From Elmis aenea (lineage: Eukaryota; Arthropoda; Insecta; Coleoptera; Elmidae): 64,000 nucleotides of DNA. Location: assembly GCA_947652605.1 (NCBI GenBank), contig CANTFG010000167.1, positions 62,001 to 126,000 on the forward strand, read 5' to 3'. The notes beneath the pieces were generated by a model. That model ran no database searches and was not told the DNA's origin. It saw only the letters and a program-made list of their open reading frames with translations. Positions 40,181 through 54,715 of the stretch are shown piece by piece (the first letter of the stretch is position 1; each line of letters starts with the position of its first letter). The position numbers and the translations under genes are program-made.

Positions 40181-43100
40181 TTGATTTGTATATCACAGGA
40201 ACAGTTTATCCATCGCCTCTTTACATGAATACAATTGTTTTGCATATGTCTTTCAAAGAGCTGGTTTTAATTTTTAATAATTTCCTAAAAATACCGTGCT
40301 TTAGTTAATACATATGTTCCTTAAGCGACTATTTCGAAACAATTTCAATTATTGATTTGTATATCACAGAAACAGTTTATCCATCGCCTCTTTACATGAA
40401 TACAATTGTTTTGCATATGTCTTTCAATGAGCTGGTTTTAATTTTTAATAATTTCCTAAAAATACCGTGCTTTAGTTAATACATATGTTCCTTGAGCGAC
40501 TATTTCTAAACAATTTTAATTATTGATTTGTATATCACAGGAACAGTTTATCCATCGCCTCTTTACATGAATACAATTGTTTTGCATATGTCTTTCAATG
40601 AGCTGGTTTTAATTTTTAATAATTTCCTAAAAATACAGTGCTTTAGTTAATACATATGTTCCTTGAGCGACTATTTCTAAACAATTTTAATTATTGATTT
40701 GTATATGACAGGAACAGTTTATCCATCGCCTCTTTACATGAATACAATTGTTTTGCATATGTCTTTCAATGAGCTGGTTTTAATTTTTAATAATGTCTTA
40801 AAAATACCGTGCTTTAGTTAATACATATGTTCCTTGAGCGACTATTTCGAAACAATTTTAATTATTGATTTGTATATCACAGGAACAGTTTATCCATCGC
40901 CTCTTTACATGAATACAATTGTTTTGCATATATCTTTCAATAAGCTGGTTTTAATTTTTAATAATTTCCTAAAAATACCGTGCTTTAGTTAATACATATG
41001 TTCCTTGAGCGACTATTTCGAAACAATTTTAATTATTGATTTGTATATCACAGAAACAGTTTATACATCGTCTCTTTACATGAATACAATTGTATTGCAT
41101 ATGTCTTTCAATGAGCTGGTTTTAATTTTTAATAATTTCCTAAAAATACCGTGCTTTAGTTAATACATATGTTCCTTGAGCGACTATTTCGAAACAATTT
41201 TAATTATTGATTTGTATATCACAGGACAAGTTTATCCTTCGCATCTTTACATGAATACAATTGTTTTGCATATGTCTTTCAATGAGCTGGTTTTAATTTT
41301 TAATAATTTCCTAAAAATACCGTGCTTTAGTTAATACATATGTTCCTTGAGCGACTATTTTGAAACAATTTTAATTATTGATTTGTATATCACAGGAACA
41401 GTTTATCCATCGCCTCTTTATATGAATACAATTGTTTTGCATATGTCTTTCAATGAGCTGGTTTTAATTTTTAATAATTTCCTAAAAATACCGTGCTTTA
41501 GTTAATACATATGTTCCTTGAGCGACTATTTCTAAACCATTTTAATTATTGATTGGTATATTACAGGAACAGTTTATCCATCGCCTCTTTACATGAATAC
41601 AATTGTTTTGCATATATCTTTCAATGAGCTGGTTTTAATTTTTAATAATTTCCTAAAAATACCGTGCTTTAGTTAATACATATGTTCCTTGAGCGACTAT
41701 TTCGAAACAATTTTAATTATTGATTTGTATATCACAGAAACAGTTTATCCATCGCCTCTTTACATGAATACAATTGTTTTGCATATGTCTTTCAATGAGC
41801 TGGTTTTAATTTTTAATGATTTCCTAAAAATACCGTGCTTTAGTTAATACATATGTTCCTTGAGCGACTATTTTTAAACAATTTTAATTATTGATTTGTA
41901 TATCACAGGACAAGTTTATCCTTCGCATCTTTACATGAATACAATTGTTTTGCATATGTCTTTCAATGAGCTGGTTTTAATTTTTAATAATTTTCTAAAA
42001 ATACCGTGCTTTAGTTAATACATATGTTCCTTGAGCGACTATTTCTAAACAATTTTAATTATTGATTTGTATATCACAGGAACAGTTTATCCATCGCCTC
42101 TTTACATGAATACAATTGTTTTGCATATGTCTTTCAATGAGCTGGTTTTAATTTTTAATAATTTCTTAAAAATACCGTGCTTTAGTTAATACATATGTTT
42201 CTTAAGCGACTATTTCTAAACAATTTTAATTATTGATTTGTATATCACAGGAACAGTTTATCCATCGCCTCTTTACATGAATACAATTGTTTTGCATATG
42301 TCTTTCAATGAGCTGGTTTTAATTTTTAATAATTTCCTAAAAATACCGTGCTTTAGTTAATACATATGTTCCTTAAGCGACTGTTTCGAAACAATTTTAA
42401 TTATAGATTTGTATATCACAGGAACAGTTTATCCATCGCCTCTTTACATGAATACAATTGTTTTGCATATGTCTTTCAATAAGCTGGTTTTAATTTTTAA
42501 TAATTTTCTAAAAATACCGTGCTTTAGTTAATACATATGTTCCTTGAGCGACTATTTCGAAACAATTTTAATTATTGATTTGTATATTACAGGAACAATT
42601 TATCTATCGCCTCTTTACATGTATACAATTGTTTTGCATATGTCTTTCAAAGAGCTGGTTTTAATTTTTAATAATTTCCTAAAAATACCGTGCTTTAGTT
42701 AATACATATGTTCCTTGAGCGACTATTTCGAAACAATTTTAATTATTGATTTGTATATCACAGGAACAGTTTATTCATCGCCTCTTTACATGAATACAAT
42801 TGTTTTGCATATGTCTTTCAATGAGCTGGTTTTAATTTTTAATAATTTCCTAAAAATACCGTGCTTTAGTTAATACATATGTTCCTTAAGCGACTATTTC
42901 GAAACAATTTCAATTATTGATTTGTATATCACAGAAACAGTTTATCCATCGCCTCTTTACATGAATACAATTGTTTTGCATATGTCTTTCAATGAGCTGG
43001 TTTTAATTTTTAATAATTTCCTAAAAATACCGTGCTTTAGTTAATACATATGTTCCTTGAGCGACTATTTCTAAACAATTTTAATTATTGATTTGTATAT

Positions 43101-43258
43101 CACAGGAACAGTTTATCCATCGCTTCTTTACATGAATACAATTGTTTTGCATATGTCTTTCAATGAGCTGGTTTTAATTTTTAATAATTTCCTAAAAATA
43201 CCGTGCTTTAGTTAATACATATATTCCTTGAGCGACTATTTCTGAACAATTTTAATTA
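40181..43258 (+). repeat. 18-monomer HOR lacking type A, copy 2
   Basis: S Q C D E F G H I J K L M N O P Q R, exactly 3078 bp, matching 7695-10773. Private changes include 'caataag' in E (40865), 'ttatacatcg' in F (41036), 'aaccatttt' and a 'tattacagg' I unit near 41536-41560, 'ctgtttcg' near 42381 and 'caataag' in N (42404). Confidence 0.83.
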
Positions 43259-44797
43259 TTGATTTGTATATCACAGGAACAGTTTATCCATCGCCTCTTT
43301 ACATGAATACAATTGTTTTGCATATGTCTTTCAAAGAGCTGGTTTTAATTTTTAATAATTTCCTAAAAATACCGTGCTTTAGTTAATACATATGTTCCTT
43401 AAGCGACTATTTCGAAACAATTTCAATTATTGATTTGTATATCACTGGAACAGTTTATCCATCGCCTCTTTACATGAATACAATTGTTTTGCATATGTCT
43501 TTCAATGAGCTGGTTTTAATTTTTAATGATTTCCAAAAAATACCGTGCTTTAGTTCATACATATGTTCCTTGAGCGACTATTTCGAAACAATTTTAATTA
43601 TTGATTTGTATATCACAGAAACAGTTTATCCATCGCCTCTTTACATGAATACAATTGTTTTGCATATGTCTTTCAATGAGCTGGTTTTAATTTTTAATAA
43701 TTTCCTAAAAATACCGTGCTTTAGTTAATACATATGTTCCTTGAGCGACTATTTCTAAACAATTTTAATTATTGATTTGTATATCACAGGAACAGTTTAT
43801 CCATCGCCTCTTTACATGAATACAATTGTTTTGCATATGTCTTTCAATGAGCTGGTTTTAATTTTTAATAATTTCCTAAAAATACAGTGCTTTAGTTAAT
43901 ACATATGTTCCTTGAGCGACTATTTCTAAACAATTTTAATTATTGATTTGTATATGACAGGAACAGTTTATCCATCGCCTTTTTACATGAATACAATTGT
44001 TTTGCATATGTCTTTCAATGAGCTGGTTTTAATTTTTAATAATGTGTTAAAAATACCGTGCTTTAGTTAATACATATGTTCCTTGAGCGACTATTTCTAA
44101 ACAATTTTAATTATTGATTTGTATATCACAGGAACAGTTTATCCATCGCCTCTTTACATGAATACAATTGTTTTGCATATGTCTTTCAATGAGCTGGTTT
44201 TAATTTTTAATTATTTCCTAAAAATACCGTGCTTTAGTTAATACATATATTCCTTGAGCGACTATTTCTGAACAATTTTAATTATTGATTTGTATATCAC
44301 AGGAACAGTTTATCCATCGCCTCTTTACATGAATAGAATTGTTTTGCATATGTCTTTCAAAGAGCTGGTTTTAATTTTTAATAATTTCCTAAAAATACCG
44401 TGCTTTAGTTAATACATATGTTCCTTAAGCGACTATTTCGAAACAATTTCAATTATTGATTTGTATATCACTGGAACAGTTTATCCATCGCCTCTTTACA
44501 TGAATACAATTGTTTTGCATATGTCTTTCAATGAGCTGGTTTTAATTTTTAATGATTTCCAAAAAATACCGTGCTTTAGTTCATACATATGTTCCTTGAG
44601 CGACTATTTCGAAACAATTTTAATTATTAATTTGTATATCACAGAAACAGTTTATCCATCGCCTCTTTACATGAATACAATTGTTTTGCATATGTCTTTC
44701 AATGAGCTGGTTTTAATTTTTAATAATTTCCTAAAAATACCGTGCTTTAGTTAATACATATGTTCCTTGAGCGACTATTTCTAAACAATTTTAATTA
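43259..44797 (+). repeat. 9-monomer block S-A-B-C-D-X-S-A-B
   Basis: It corresponds to 10774-12312. X at 44114 has a private 'aattatttcc'. The second A (44456) is followed by a junction 'attattaattt' in place of 'attattgattt'. Unlike the first copy, the last B is normal and leads into C, opening the 15-monomer repeats. Confidence 0.78.
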
Positions 44798-47362
44798 TTG
44801 ATTTGTATATCACAGGAACAGTTTATCCATCGCCTCTTTACATGAATACAATTGTTTTGCATATGTCTTTCAATGAGCTGGTTTTAATTTTTAATAATTT
44901 CCTAAAAATACCGTGCTTTAGTTAATACATATGTTCCTTGAGCGACTATTTCTAAACAATTTTAATTATTGATTTGTATATGACAGGAACAGTTTATCCA
45001 TCGCCTTTTTACATGAATACAATTGTTTTGCATATGTCTTTCAATGAGCTGGTTTTAATTTTTAATAATGTCTTAAAAATACCGTGCTTTAGTTAATACA
45101 TATGTTCCTTGAGCGACTATTTCGAAACAATTTTAATTATTGATTTGTATATCACAGGAACAGTTAATCCATCGCCTCTTTACATGAATACAATTGTTTT
45201 GCATATATCTTTCAATGAGCTGGTTTTAATTTTTAATAATTTCCTAAAAATACCGTGCTTTAGTTAATACATATGTTCCTTGAGCGACTATTTCGAAACA
45301 ATTTTAATTATTGATTTGTATATCACAGAAACAGTTTATCCATCGTCTCTTTACATGAATACAATTGTATTGCATATGTCTTTCAATGAGCTGGTTTTAA
45401 TTTTTAATAATTTCCTAAAAATACCGTGCTTTAGTTAATACATTTGTTCCTTGAGCGACTATTTCGAAACAATTTTAATTATTGATTTGTATATCACAGG
45501 ACAAGTTTATCCTTGGCATCTTTACATGAATACAATTGTTTTGCATATGTCTTTCAATGAGCTGGTTTTAATTTTTAATAATTTCCTAAAAATACCGTGC
45601 TTTAGTTAATACATATGTTCCTTGAGCGACTATTTCTAAACAATTTTAATTATTGATTTGTATATCACAGGAACAGTTTATCCATCGCCTCTTTATATGA
45701 ATACAATTGTTTTGCATATGTCTTTCAATGAGCTGGTTTTAATTTTTAATAATTTCCTAAAAATACCGTGCTTTAGTTAATACATATGTTCCTTGAGCGA
45801 CTATTTCTAAACAATTTTAATTATTGATTGGTATATCACAGGAACAGTTTATCCATCGCCTCTTTACATGAATACAATTGTTTTGCATATATCTTTCAAT
45901 GAGCTGGTTTTAATTTTTAATAATTTCCTAAAAATACCGTGCTTTAGTTAATACATATGTTCCTTGAGCGACTATTTCGAAACAATTTTAATTATTGATT
46001 TGTATATCACAGAAACAGTTTATCCATCGCCTCTTTACATGAATACAATTGTTTTGCATATGTCTTTCAATGAGCTGGTTTTAATTTTTAATGATTTCCT
46101 AAAAATACCGTGCTTTAGTTAATACATATGTTCCTTGAGCGACTATTTTTAAACAATTTTAATTATTGATTTGTATATCACAGGACAAGTTTATCCTTCG
46201 CATCTTTACATGAATACAATTGTTTTGCATATGTCTTTCAATGAGCTGGTTTTAATTTTTAATAATTTCCTAAAAATACCGTGCTTTAGTTAATACATAT
46301 GTTCCTTGAGCGACTATTTCTAAACAATTTTAATTATTGATTTGTATATCACAGGAACAGTTTATCCATCGCCTCTTTACATGAATACAATTGTTTTGCA
46401 TATGTCTTTCAATGAGCTGGTTTTAATTTTTAATAATTTCTTAAAAATACCGTGCTTTAGTTAATACATATGTTTCTTGAGCGACTATTTCTAAACAATT
46501 TTAATTATTGATTTGTATATCACAGGAACAGTTTATCCATCGCCTCTTTACATTAATACAATTGTTTTGCATATGTCTTTCAATGAGCTGGTTTTAATTT
46601 TTAATAATTTCCTAAAAATACCGTGCTTTAGTTAATACATATGTTCCTTAAGCGACTATTTCGAAACAATTTTAATTATAGATTTGTATATCACAGGAAC
46701 AGTTTATCCATCGCCTCTTTACATGAATACAATTGTTTTGCATATGTCTTTCAATGAGCTGGTTTTAATTTTTAATAATTTTCTAAAAATACCGTGCTTT
46801 AGTTAATACATATGTTCCTTGAGCGACTATTTCGTAACAATTTTAATTATTGATTTGTATATTACAGGAACAGTTTATCTATCGCCTCTTTACATGTATA
46901 CAATTGTTTTGCATATGTCTTTCAAAGAGCTGGTTTTAATTTTTAATAATTTCCTAAAAATACCGTGCTTTAGTTAATACATATGTTCCTTGAGCGACTA
47001 TTTCGAAACAATTTTAATTATTGATTTGTATATCACAGGAACAGTTTATCCATCGCCTCTTTACATGAATACAATTGTATTGCATATGTCTTTCAATGAG
47101 CTGGTTTTAATTTTTAATAATTTCCTAAAAATACCGTGCTTTAGTTAATACATATGTTCCTTGAGCGACTATTTCGAAACAATTTTAATTATTGATTTGT
47201 ATATCACAGGAACAGTTTATCCATCGCCTCTTTACATGAATACAATTGTTTTGCATATGTCTTTCAATGAGCTGGTTTTAATTTTTAATAATTTCCTAAA
47301 AATACCGTGCTTTAGTTAATACATATGTTCCTTGAGCGACTATTTCGAAACAATTTTAATTA
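44798..47362 (+). repeat. 15-monomer HOR, copy 1 of 3
   Basis: C D E F G H I J K L M N O P P, 2565 bp. Shared markers of the three copies: E with 'agttaatcc', G with 'cttggcat', M with 'cattaatac'. This copy differs in that C has 'accg' (other copies 'acag'), a private 'catttgttcc' lies near 45441 and G ends in TTCTAA rather than TTTGAA. 'ttcgtaac' at the end of N is shared with copy 2 only. Confidence 0.85.
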
Positions 47363-49927
47363 TTGATTTGTATATCACAGGAACAGTTTATCCATCGCCT
47401 CTTTACATGAATACAATTGTTTTGCATATGTCTTTCAATGAGCTGGTTTTAATTTTTAATAATTTCCTAAAAATACAGTGCTTTAGTTAATACATATGTT
47501 CCTTGAGCGACTATTTCTAAACAATTTTAATTATTGATTTGTATATGACAGGAACAGTTTATCCATCGCCTTTTTACATGAATACAATTGTTTTGCATAT
47601 GTCTTTCAATGAGCTGGTTTTAATTTTTAATAATGTCTTAAAAATACCGTGCTTTAGTTAATACATATGTTCCTTGAGCGACTATTTCGAAACAATTTTA
47701 ATTATTGATTTGTATATCACAGGAACAGTTAATCCATCGCCTCTTTACATGAATACAATTGTTTTGCATATATCTTTCAATGAGCTGGTTTTAATTTTTA
47801 ATAATTTCCTAAAAATACCGTGCTTTAGTTAATACATATGTTCCTTGAGCGACTATTTCGAAACAATTTTAATTATTGATTTGTATATCACAGAAACAGT
47901 TTATCCATCGTCTCTTTACATGAATACAATTGTATTGCATATGTCTTTCAATGAGCTGGTTTTAATTTTTAATAATTTCCTAAAAATACCGTGCTTTAGT
48001 TAATACATATGTTCCTTGAGCGACTATTTCGAAACAATTTTAATTATTGATTTGTATATCACAGGACAAGTTTATCCTTGGCATCTTTACATGAATACAA
48101 TTGTTTTGCATATGTCTTTCAATGAGCTGGTTTTAATTTTTAATAATTTCCTAAAAATACCGTGCTTTAGTTAATACATATGTTCCTTGAGCGACTATTT
48201 TGAAACAATTTTAATTATTGATTTGTATATCACAGGAACAGTTTATCCATCGCCTCTTTATATGAATACAATTGTTTTGCATATGTCTTTCAATGAGCTG
48301 GTTTTAATTTTTAATAATTTCCTAAAAATACCGTGCTTTAGTTAATACATATGTTCCTTGAGCGACTATTTCTAAACAATTTTAATTATTGATTGGTATA
48401 TCACAGGAACAGTTTATCCATCGCCTCTTTACATGAATACAATTGTTTTGCATATATCTTTCAATGAGCTGGTTTTAATTTTTAATAATTTCCTAAAAAT
48501 ACCGTGCTTTAGTTAATACATATGTTCCTTGAGCGACTATTTCGAAACAATTTTAATTATTGATTTGTATATCACAGAAACAGTTTATCCATCGCCTCTT
48601 TACATGAATACAATTGTTTTGCATATGTCTTTCAATGAGCTGGTTTTAATTTTTAATGATTTCCTAAAAATACCGTGCTTTAGTTAATACATATGTTCCT
48701 TGAGCGACTATTTTTAAACAATTTTAATTATTGATTTGTATATCACAGGACAAGTTTATCCTTCGCATCTTTACATGAATACAATTGTTTTGCATATGTC
48801 TTTCAATGAGCTGGTTTTAATTTTTAATAATTTCCTAAAAATACCGTGCTTTAGTTAATACATATGTTCCTTGAGCGACTATTTCTAAACAATTTTAATT
48901 ATTGATTTGTATATCACAGGAACAGTTTATCCATCGCCTCTTTACATGAATACAATTGTTTTGCATATGTCTTTCAATGAGCTGGTTTTAATTTTTAATA
49001 ATTTCTTAAAAATACCGTGCTTTAGTTAATACATATGTTTCTTGAGCGACTATTTCTAAACAATTTTAATTATTGATTTGTATATCACAGGAACAGTTTA
49101 TCCATCGCCTCTTTACATTAATACAATTGTTTTGCATATGTCTTTCAATGAGCTGGTTTTAATTTTTAATAATTTCCTAAAAATACCGTGCTTTAGTTAA
49201 TACATATGTTCCTTAAGCGACTATTTCGAAACAATTTTAATTATAGATTTGTATATCACAGGAACAGTTTATCCATCGCCTCTTTACATGAATACAATTG
49301 TTTTGCATATGTCTTTCAATGAGCTGGTTTTAATTTTTAATAATTTTCTAAAAATACCGTGCTTTAGTTAATACATATGTTCCTTGAGCGACTATTTCGT
49401 AACAATTTTAATTATTGATTTGTATATTACAGGAACAGTTTATCTATCGCCTCTTTACATGTATACAATTGTTTTGCATATGTCTTTCAAAGAGCTGGTT
49501 TTAATTTTTAATAATTTCCTAAAAATACCGTGCTTTAGTTAATACATATGTTCCTTGAGCGACTATTTCGAAACAATTTTAATTATTGATTTGTATATCA
49601 CAGGAACAGTTTATCCATCGCCTCTTTACATGAATACAATTGTATTGCATATGTCTTTCAATGAGCTGGTTTTAATTTTTAATAATTTCCTAAAAATACC
49701 GTGCTTTAGTTAATACATATGTTCCTTGAGCGACTATTTCGAAACAATTTTAATTATTGATTTGTATATCACAGGAACAGTTTATCCATCGCCTCTTTAC
49801 ATGAATACAATTGTTTTGCATATGTCTTTCAATGAGCTGGTTTTAATTTTTAATAATTTCCTAAAAATACCGTGCTTTAGTTAATACATATGTTCCTTGA
49901 GCGACTATTTCGAAACAATTTTAATTA
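47363..49927 (+). repeat. 15-monomer HOR, copy 2 of 3
   Basis: Same order and length as the preceding copy, directly abutting it. The first P has 'gtattgcat' (t59a) in copies 1 and 2. 'ttcgtaac' near 49398 is retained. I could find few differences from copy 3 by reading. Confidence 0.87.
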
Positions 49928-52150
49928 TTGATTTGTATATCACAGGAACAGTTTATCCATCGCCTCTTTACATGAATACAATTGTTTTGCATATGTCTTT
50001 CAATGAGCTGGTTTTAATTTTTAATAATTTCCTAAAAATACAGTGCTTTAGTTAATACATATGTTCCTTGAGCGACTATTTCTAAACAATTTTAATTATT
50101 GATTTGTATATGACAGGAACAGTTTATCCATCGCCTTTTTACATGAATACAATTGTTTTGCATATGTCTTTCAATGAGCTGGTTTTAATTTTTAATAATG
50201 TCTTAAAAATACCGTGCTTTAGTTAATACATATGTTCCTTGAGCGACTATTTCGAAACAATTTTAATTATTGATTTGTATATCACAGGAACAGTTAATCC
50301 ATCGCCTCTTTACATGAATACAATTGTTTTGCATATATCTTTCAATGAGCTGGTTTTAATTTTTAATAATTTCCTAAAAATACCGTGCTTTAGTTAATAC
50401 ATATGTTCCTTGAGCGACTATTTCGAAACAATTTTAATTATTGATTTGTATATCACAGAAACAGTTTATCCATCGTCTCTTTACATGAATACAATTGTAT
50501 TGCATATGTCTTTCAATGAGCTGGTTTTAATTTTTAATAATTTCCTAAAAATACCGTGCTTTAGTTAATACATATGTTCCTTGAGCGACTATTTCGAAAC
50601 AATTTTAATTATTGATTTGTATATCACAGGACAAGTTTATCCTTGGCATCTTTACATGAATACAATTGTTTTGCATATGTCTTTCAATGAGCTGGTTTTA
50701 ATTTTTAATAATTTCCTAAAAATACCGTGCTTTAGTTAATACATATGTTCCTTGAGCGACTATTTTGAAACAATTTTAATTATTGATTTGTATATCACAG
50801 GAACAGTTTATCCATCGCCTCTTTATATGAATACAATTGTTTTGCATATGTCTTTCAATGAGCTGGTTTTAATTTTTAATAATTTCCTAAAAATACCGTG
50901 CTTTAGTTAATACATATGTTCCTTGAGCGACTATTTCTAAACAATTTTAATTATTGATTGGTATATCACAGGAACAGTTTATCCATCGCCTCTTTACATG
51001 AATACAATTGTTTTGCATATATCTTTCAATGAGCTGGTTTTAATTTTTAATAATTTCCTAAAAATACCGTGCTTTAGTTAATACATATGTTCCTTGAGCG
51101 ACTATTTCGAAACAATTTTAATTATTGATTTGTATATCACAGAAACAGTTTATCCATCGCCTCTTTACATGAATACAATTGTTTTGCATATGTCTTTCAA
51201 TGAGCTGGTTTTAATTTTTAATGATTTCCTAAAAATACCGTGCTTTAGTTAATACATATGTTCCTTGAGCGACTATTTTTAAACAATTTTAATTATTGAT
51301 TTGTATATCACAGGACAAGTTTATCCTTCGCATCTTTACATGAATACAATTGTTTTGCATATGTCTTTCAATGAGCTGGTTTTAATTTTTAATAATTTCC
51401 TAAAAATACCGTGCTTTAGTTAATACATATGTTCCTTGAGCGACTATTTCTAAACAATTTTAATTATTGATTTGTATATCACAGGAACAGTTTATCCATC
51501 GCCTCTTTACATGAATACAATTGTTTTGCATATGTCTTTCAATGAGCTGGTTTTAATTTTTAATAATTTCTTAAAAATACCGTGCTTTAGTTAATACATA
51601 TGTTTCTTGAGCGACTATTTCTAAACAATTTTAATTATTGATTTGTATATCACAGGAACAGTTTATCCATCGCCTCTTTACATTAATACAATTGTTTTGC
51701 ATATGTCTTTCAATGAGCTGGTTTTAATTTTTAATAATTTCCTAAAAATACCGTGCTTTAGTTAATACATATGTTCCTTAAGCGACTATTTCGAAACAAT
51801 TTTAATTATAGATTTGTATATCACAGGAACAGTTTATCCATCGCCTCTTTACATGAATACAATTGTTTTGCATATGTCTTTCAATGAGCTGGTTTTAATT
51901 TTTAATAATTTTCTAAAAATACCGTGCTTTAGTTAATACATATGTTCCTTGAGCGACTATTTCGAAACAATTTTAATTATTGATTTGTATATTACAGGAA
52001 CAGTTTATCTATCGCCTCTTTACATGTATACAATTGTTTTGCATATGTCTTTCAAAGAGCTGGTTTTAATTTTTAATAATTTCCTAAAAATACCGTGCTT
52101 TAGTTAATACATATGTTCCTTGAGCGACTATTTCGAAACAATTTTAATTA
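49928..52150 (+). repeat. 15-monomer HOR, copy 3, first 13 units
   Basis: C D E F G H I J K L M N O, matching copy 2, then P (52151, with 'acataaata') goes on to Q instead of a second P, so the third copy leaves the 15-mer pattern here. N ends in TTCGAAAC, unlike 'ttcgtaac' in copies 1 and 2. Confidence 0.85.
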
Positions 52151-54715
52151 TTGATTTGTATATCACAGGAACAGTTTATCCATCGCCTCTTTACATAAAT
52201 ACAATTGTTTTGCATATGTCTTTCAATGAGCTGGTTTTAATTTTTAATAATTTCCTAAAAATACCGTGCTTTAGTTAATACATATATTCCTTAAGCGACT
52301 ATTTCGAAACAATTTCAATTATTGATTTGTATATCACAGAAACAGTTTATCCATCGCCTCTTTACATGATTACAATTGTTTTGCATATGTCTTTCAATGA
52401 GCTGGTTTTAATTTTTAATAATTTCCTAAAAATACCGTGCTTTAGTTAATACATATGTTCCTTGAGCGACTATTTCTAAACAATTTTAATTATTGATTTG
52501 TATATCACAGGAACAGTTTATCCATCGCTTCTTTACATGAATACAATTGTTTTGCATATGTCTTTCAATGAGCTGGTTTTAATTTTTAATAATTTCCTAA
52601 AAATACCGTGCTTTAGTTAATACATATATTCCTTGAGCGACTATTTCTGAACAATTTTAATTATTGATTTGTATATCACAGGAACAGTTTATCCATTGCC
52701 TCTTTACATGAATACAATTGTTTTGCATATGTCTTTCAAAGAGCTGGTTTTAATTTTTAATAATTTCCTAAAAATACCGTGCTTTAGTTAATACATATGT
52801 TCCTTAAGCGACTATTTCGAAACAATTTCAATTATTGATTTGTATATCACTGGAACAGTTTATCCATCGCCTCTTTACATGAATACAATTGTTTTGCATA
52901 TGTCTTTCAATGAGCTGGTTTTAATTTTTAATGATTTCCAAAAAATACCGTGCTTTAGTTCATACATATGTTCCTTGAGCGACTATTTCGAAACAATTTT
53001 AATTATTGATTTGTATATCACAGAAACAGTTTATCCATCGCCTCTTTACATGAATACAATTGTTTTGCATATGTCTTTCAATGAGCTGGTTTTAATTTTT
53101 AATAATTTCCTAAAAATACCGTGCTTTAGTTAATACATATGTTCCTTGAGCGACTATTTCGAAACAATTTTAATTATTGATTTGTATATCACAGGAACAG
53201 TTTATCCATCGCCTCTTTACATGAATACAATTGTTTTGCATATGTCTTTCAATGAGCTGGTTTTAATTTTTAATAATGTCTTAAAAATACCGTGCTTTAG
53301 TTAATACATATGTTCCTTGAGCGACTATTTCTAAACAATTTTAATTATTAATTTGTATATCACAGGAACAGTTTATCCATCGCCTCTTTACATGAATACA
53401 ATTGTTTTGCATATGTCTTTCAAAGAGCTGGTTTTAATTTTTAATAATTTCCTAAAAATACCGTGCTTTAGTTAATACATATGTTCCTTAAGCGACTATT
53501 TCGAAACAATTTCAATTATTGATTTGTATATCACTGGAACAGTTTATCCATCGCCTCTTTACATGAATACAATTGTTTTGCATATGTCTTTCAATGAGCT
53601 GGTTTTAATTTTTAATGATTTCCAAAAAATACCGTGCTTTAGTTCATACATATGTTCCTTGAGCGACTATTTCGAAACAATTTTAATTATTGATTTGTAT
53701 ATCACAGAAACAGTTTATCCATCGCCTCTTTACATGAATACAATTGTTTTGCATATGTCTTTCAATGAGCTGGTTTTAATTTTTAATAATTTCCTAAAAA
53801 TACCGTGCTTTAGTTAATACATATGTTCCTTGAGCGACTATTTCTAAACAATTTTAATTATTGATTTGTATATCACAGGAACAGTTTATCCATCGCCTCT
53901 TTACATGAATACAATTGTTTTGCATATGTCTTTCAATGAGTTGGTTTTAATTTTTAATAATTTCCTAAAAATACAGTGCTTTAGTTAATACATATGTTCC
54001 TTGAGCGACTATTTCTAAACAATTTTAATTATTGATTTGTATATGACAGGAACAGTTTATCCATCGCCTTTTTACATGAATACAATTGTTTTGCATATGT
54101 CTTTCAATGAGCTGGTTTTAATTTTTAATAATGTCTTAAAAATACCGTGCTTTAGTTAATACATATGTTCCTTGAGCGACTATTTCGAAACAATTTTAAT
54201 TATTGATTTGTATATCACAGGAACAGTTTATCCATCGCCTCTTTACATGAATACAATTGTTTTGCATATATCTTTCAATGAGCTGGTTTTAATTTTTAAT
54301 GATTTCCTAAAAATACCGTGCTTTAGTTAATACATATGTTCCTTGAGCGACTATTTCGAAACAATTTTAATTATTGATTTGTATATCACAGAAACAGTTT
54401 ATCCATCGTCTCTTTACATGAATACAATTGTATTGCATATGTCTTTCAATGAGCTGGTTTTAATTTTTAATAATTTCCTAAAAATACCGTGCTTTAGTTA
54501 ATACATATGTTCCTTGAGCGACTATTTCGAAACAATTTTAATTATTGATTTGTATATCACAGGACAAGTTTATCCTTCGCATCTTTACATGAATACAATT
54601 GTTTTGCATATGTCTTTCAATGAGCTGGTTTTAATTTTTAATAATTTCCTAAAAATACCGTGCTTTAGTTAATACATATGTTCCTTGAGCGACTATTTTG
54701 AAACAATTTTAATTA
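52151..54715 (+). repeat. Mixed block P-Q-R, S-A-B-X, S-A-B-C-D-E-F-G
   Basis: Fifteen units. Q at 52322 has 'catgattac', S at 52664 has 'ccattgcctc' (a CpG to TpG change), B at 53006 ends in TTCGAA and leads to a 'cacagg' unit with 'aatgtctta' (53177), C at 53861 has 'gagttgg'. E at 54203 has 'gatttccta', shared with the E units at 5302 and 37616. Confidence 0.75.

Larger units (their letters stand above)
32315..44626 (+). repeat. Second copy of the first 12.1 kb of the window
   Basis: The order of types from 32315 follows that from base 1 unit by unit: S A B C D E F G H/C D E F G H I J K L P Q, then R S A B C D, then a 19-mer-like unit, an 18-mer, S A B C D X and S A B. There are 72 units here against 71 in 1-12141; the extra one is a duplicated F at 37787-38128. 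Rare variants are shared: 'gattttcaa' in A (3763, 36077), 'tttaatgag' in F, 'gtttcttaag' in L, 'aatgtgtta' in D, 'gaatag' in S. Differences include 7866 versus 40352 and 4447 versus 36761. Confidence 0.83.
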
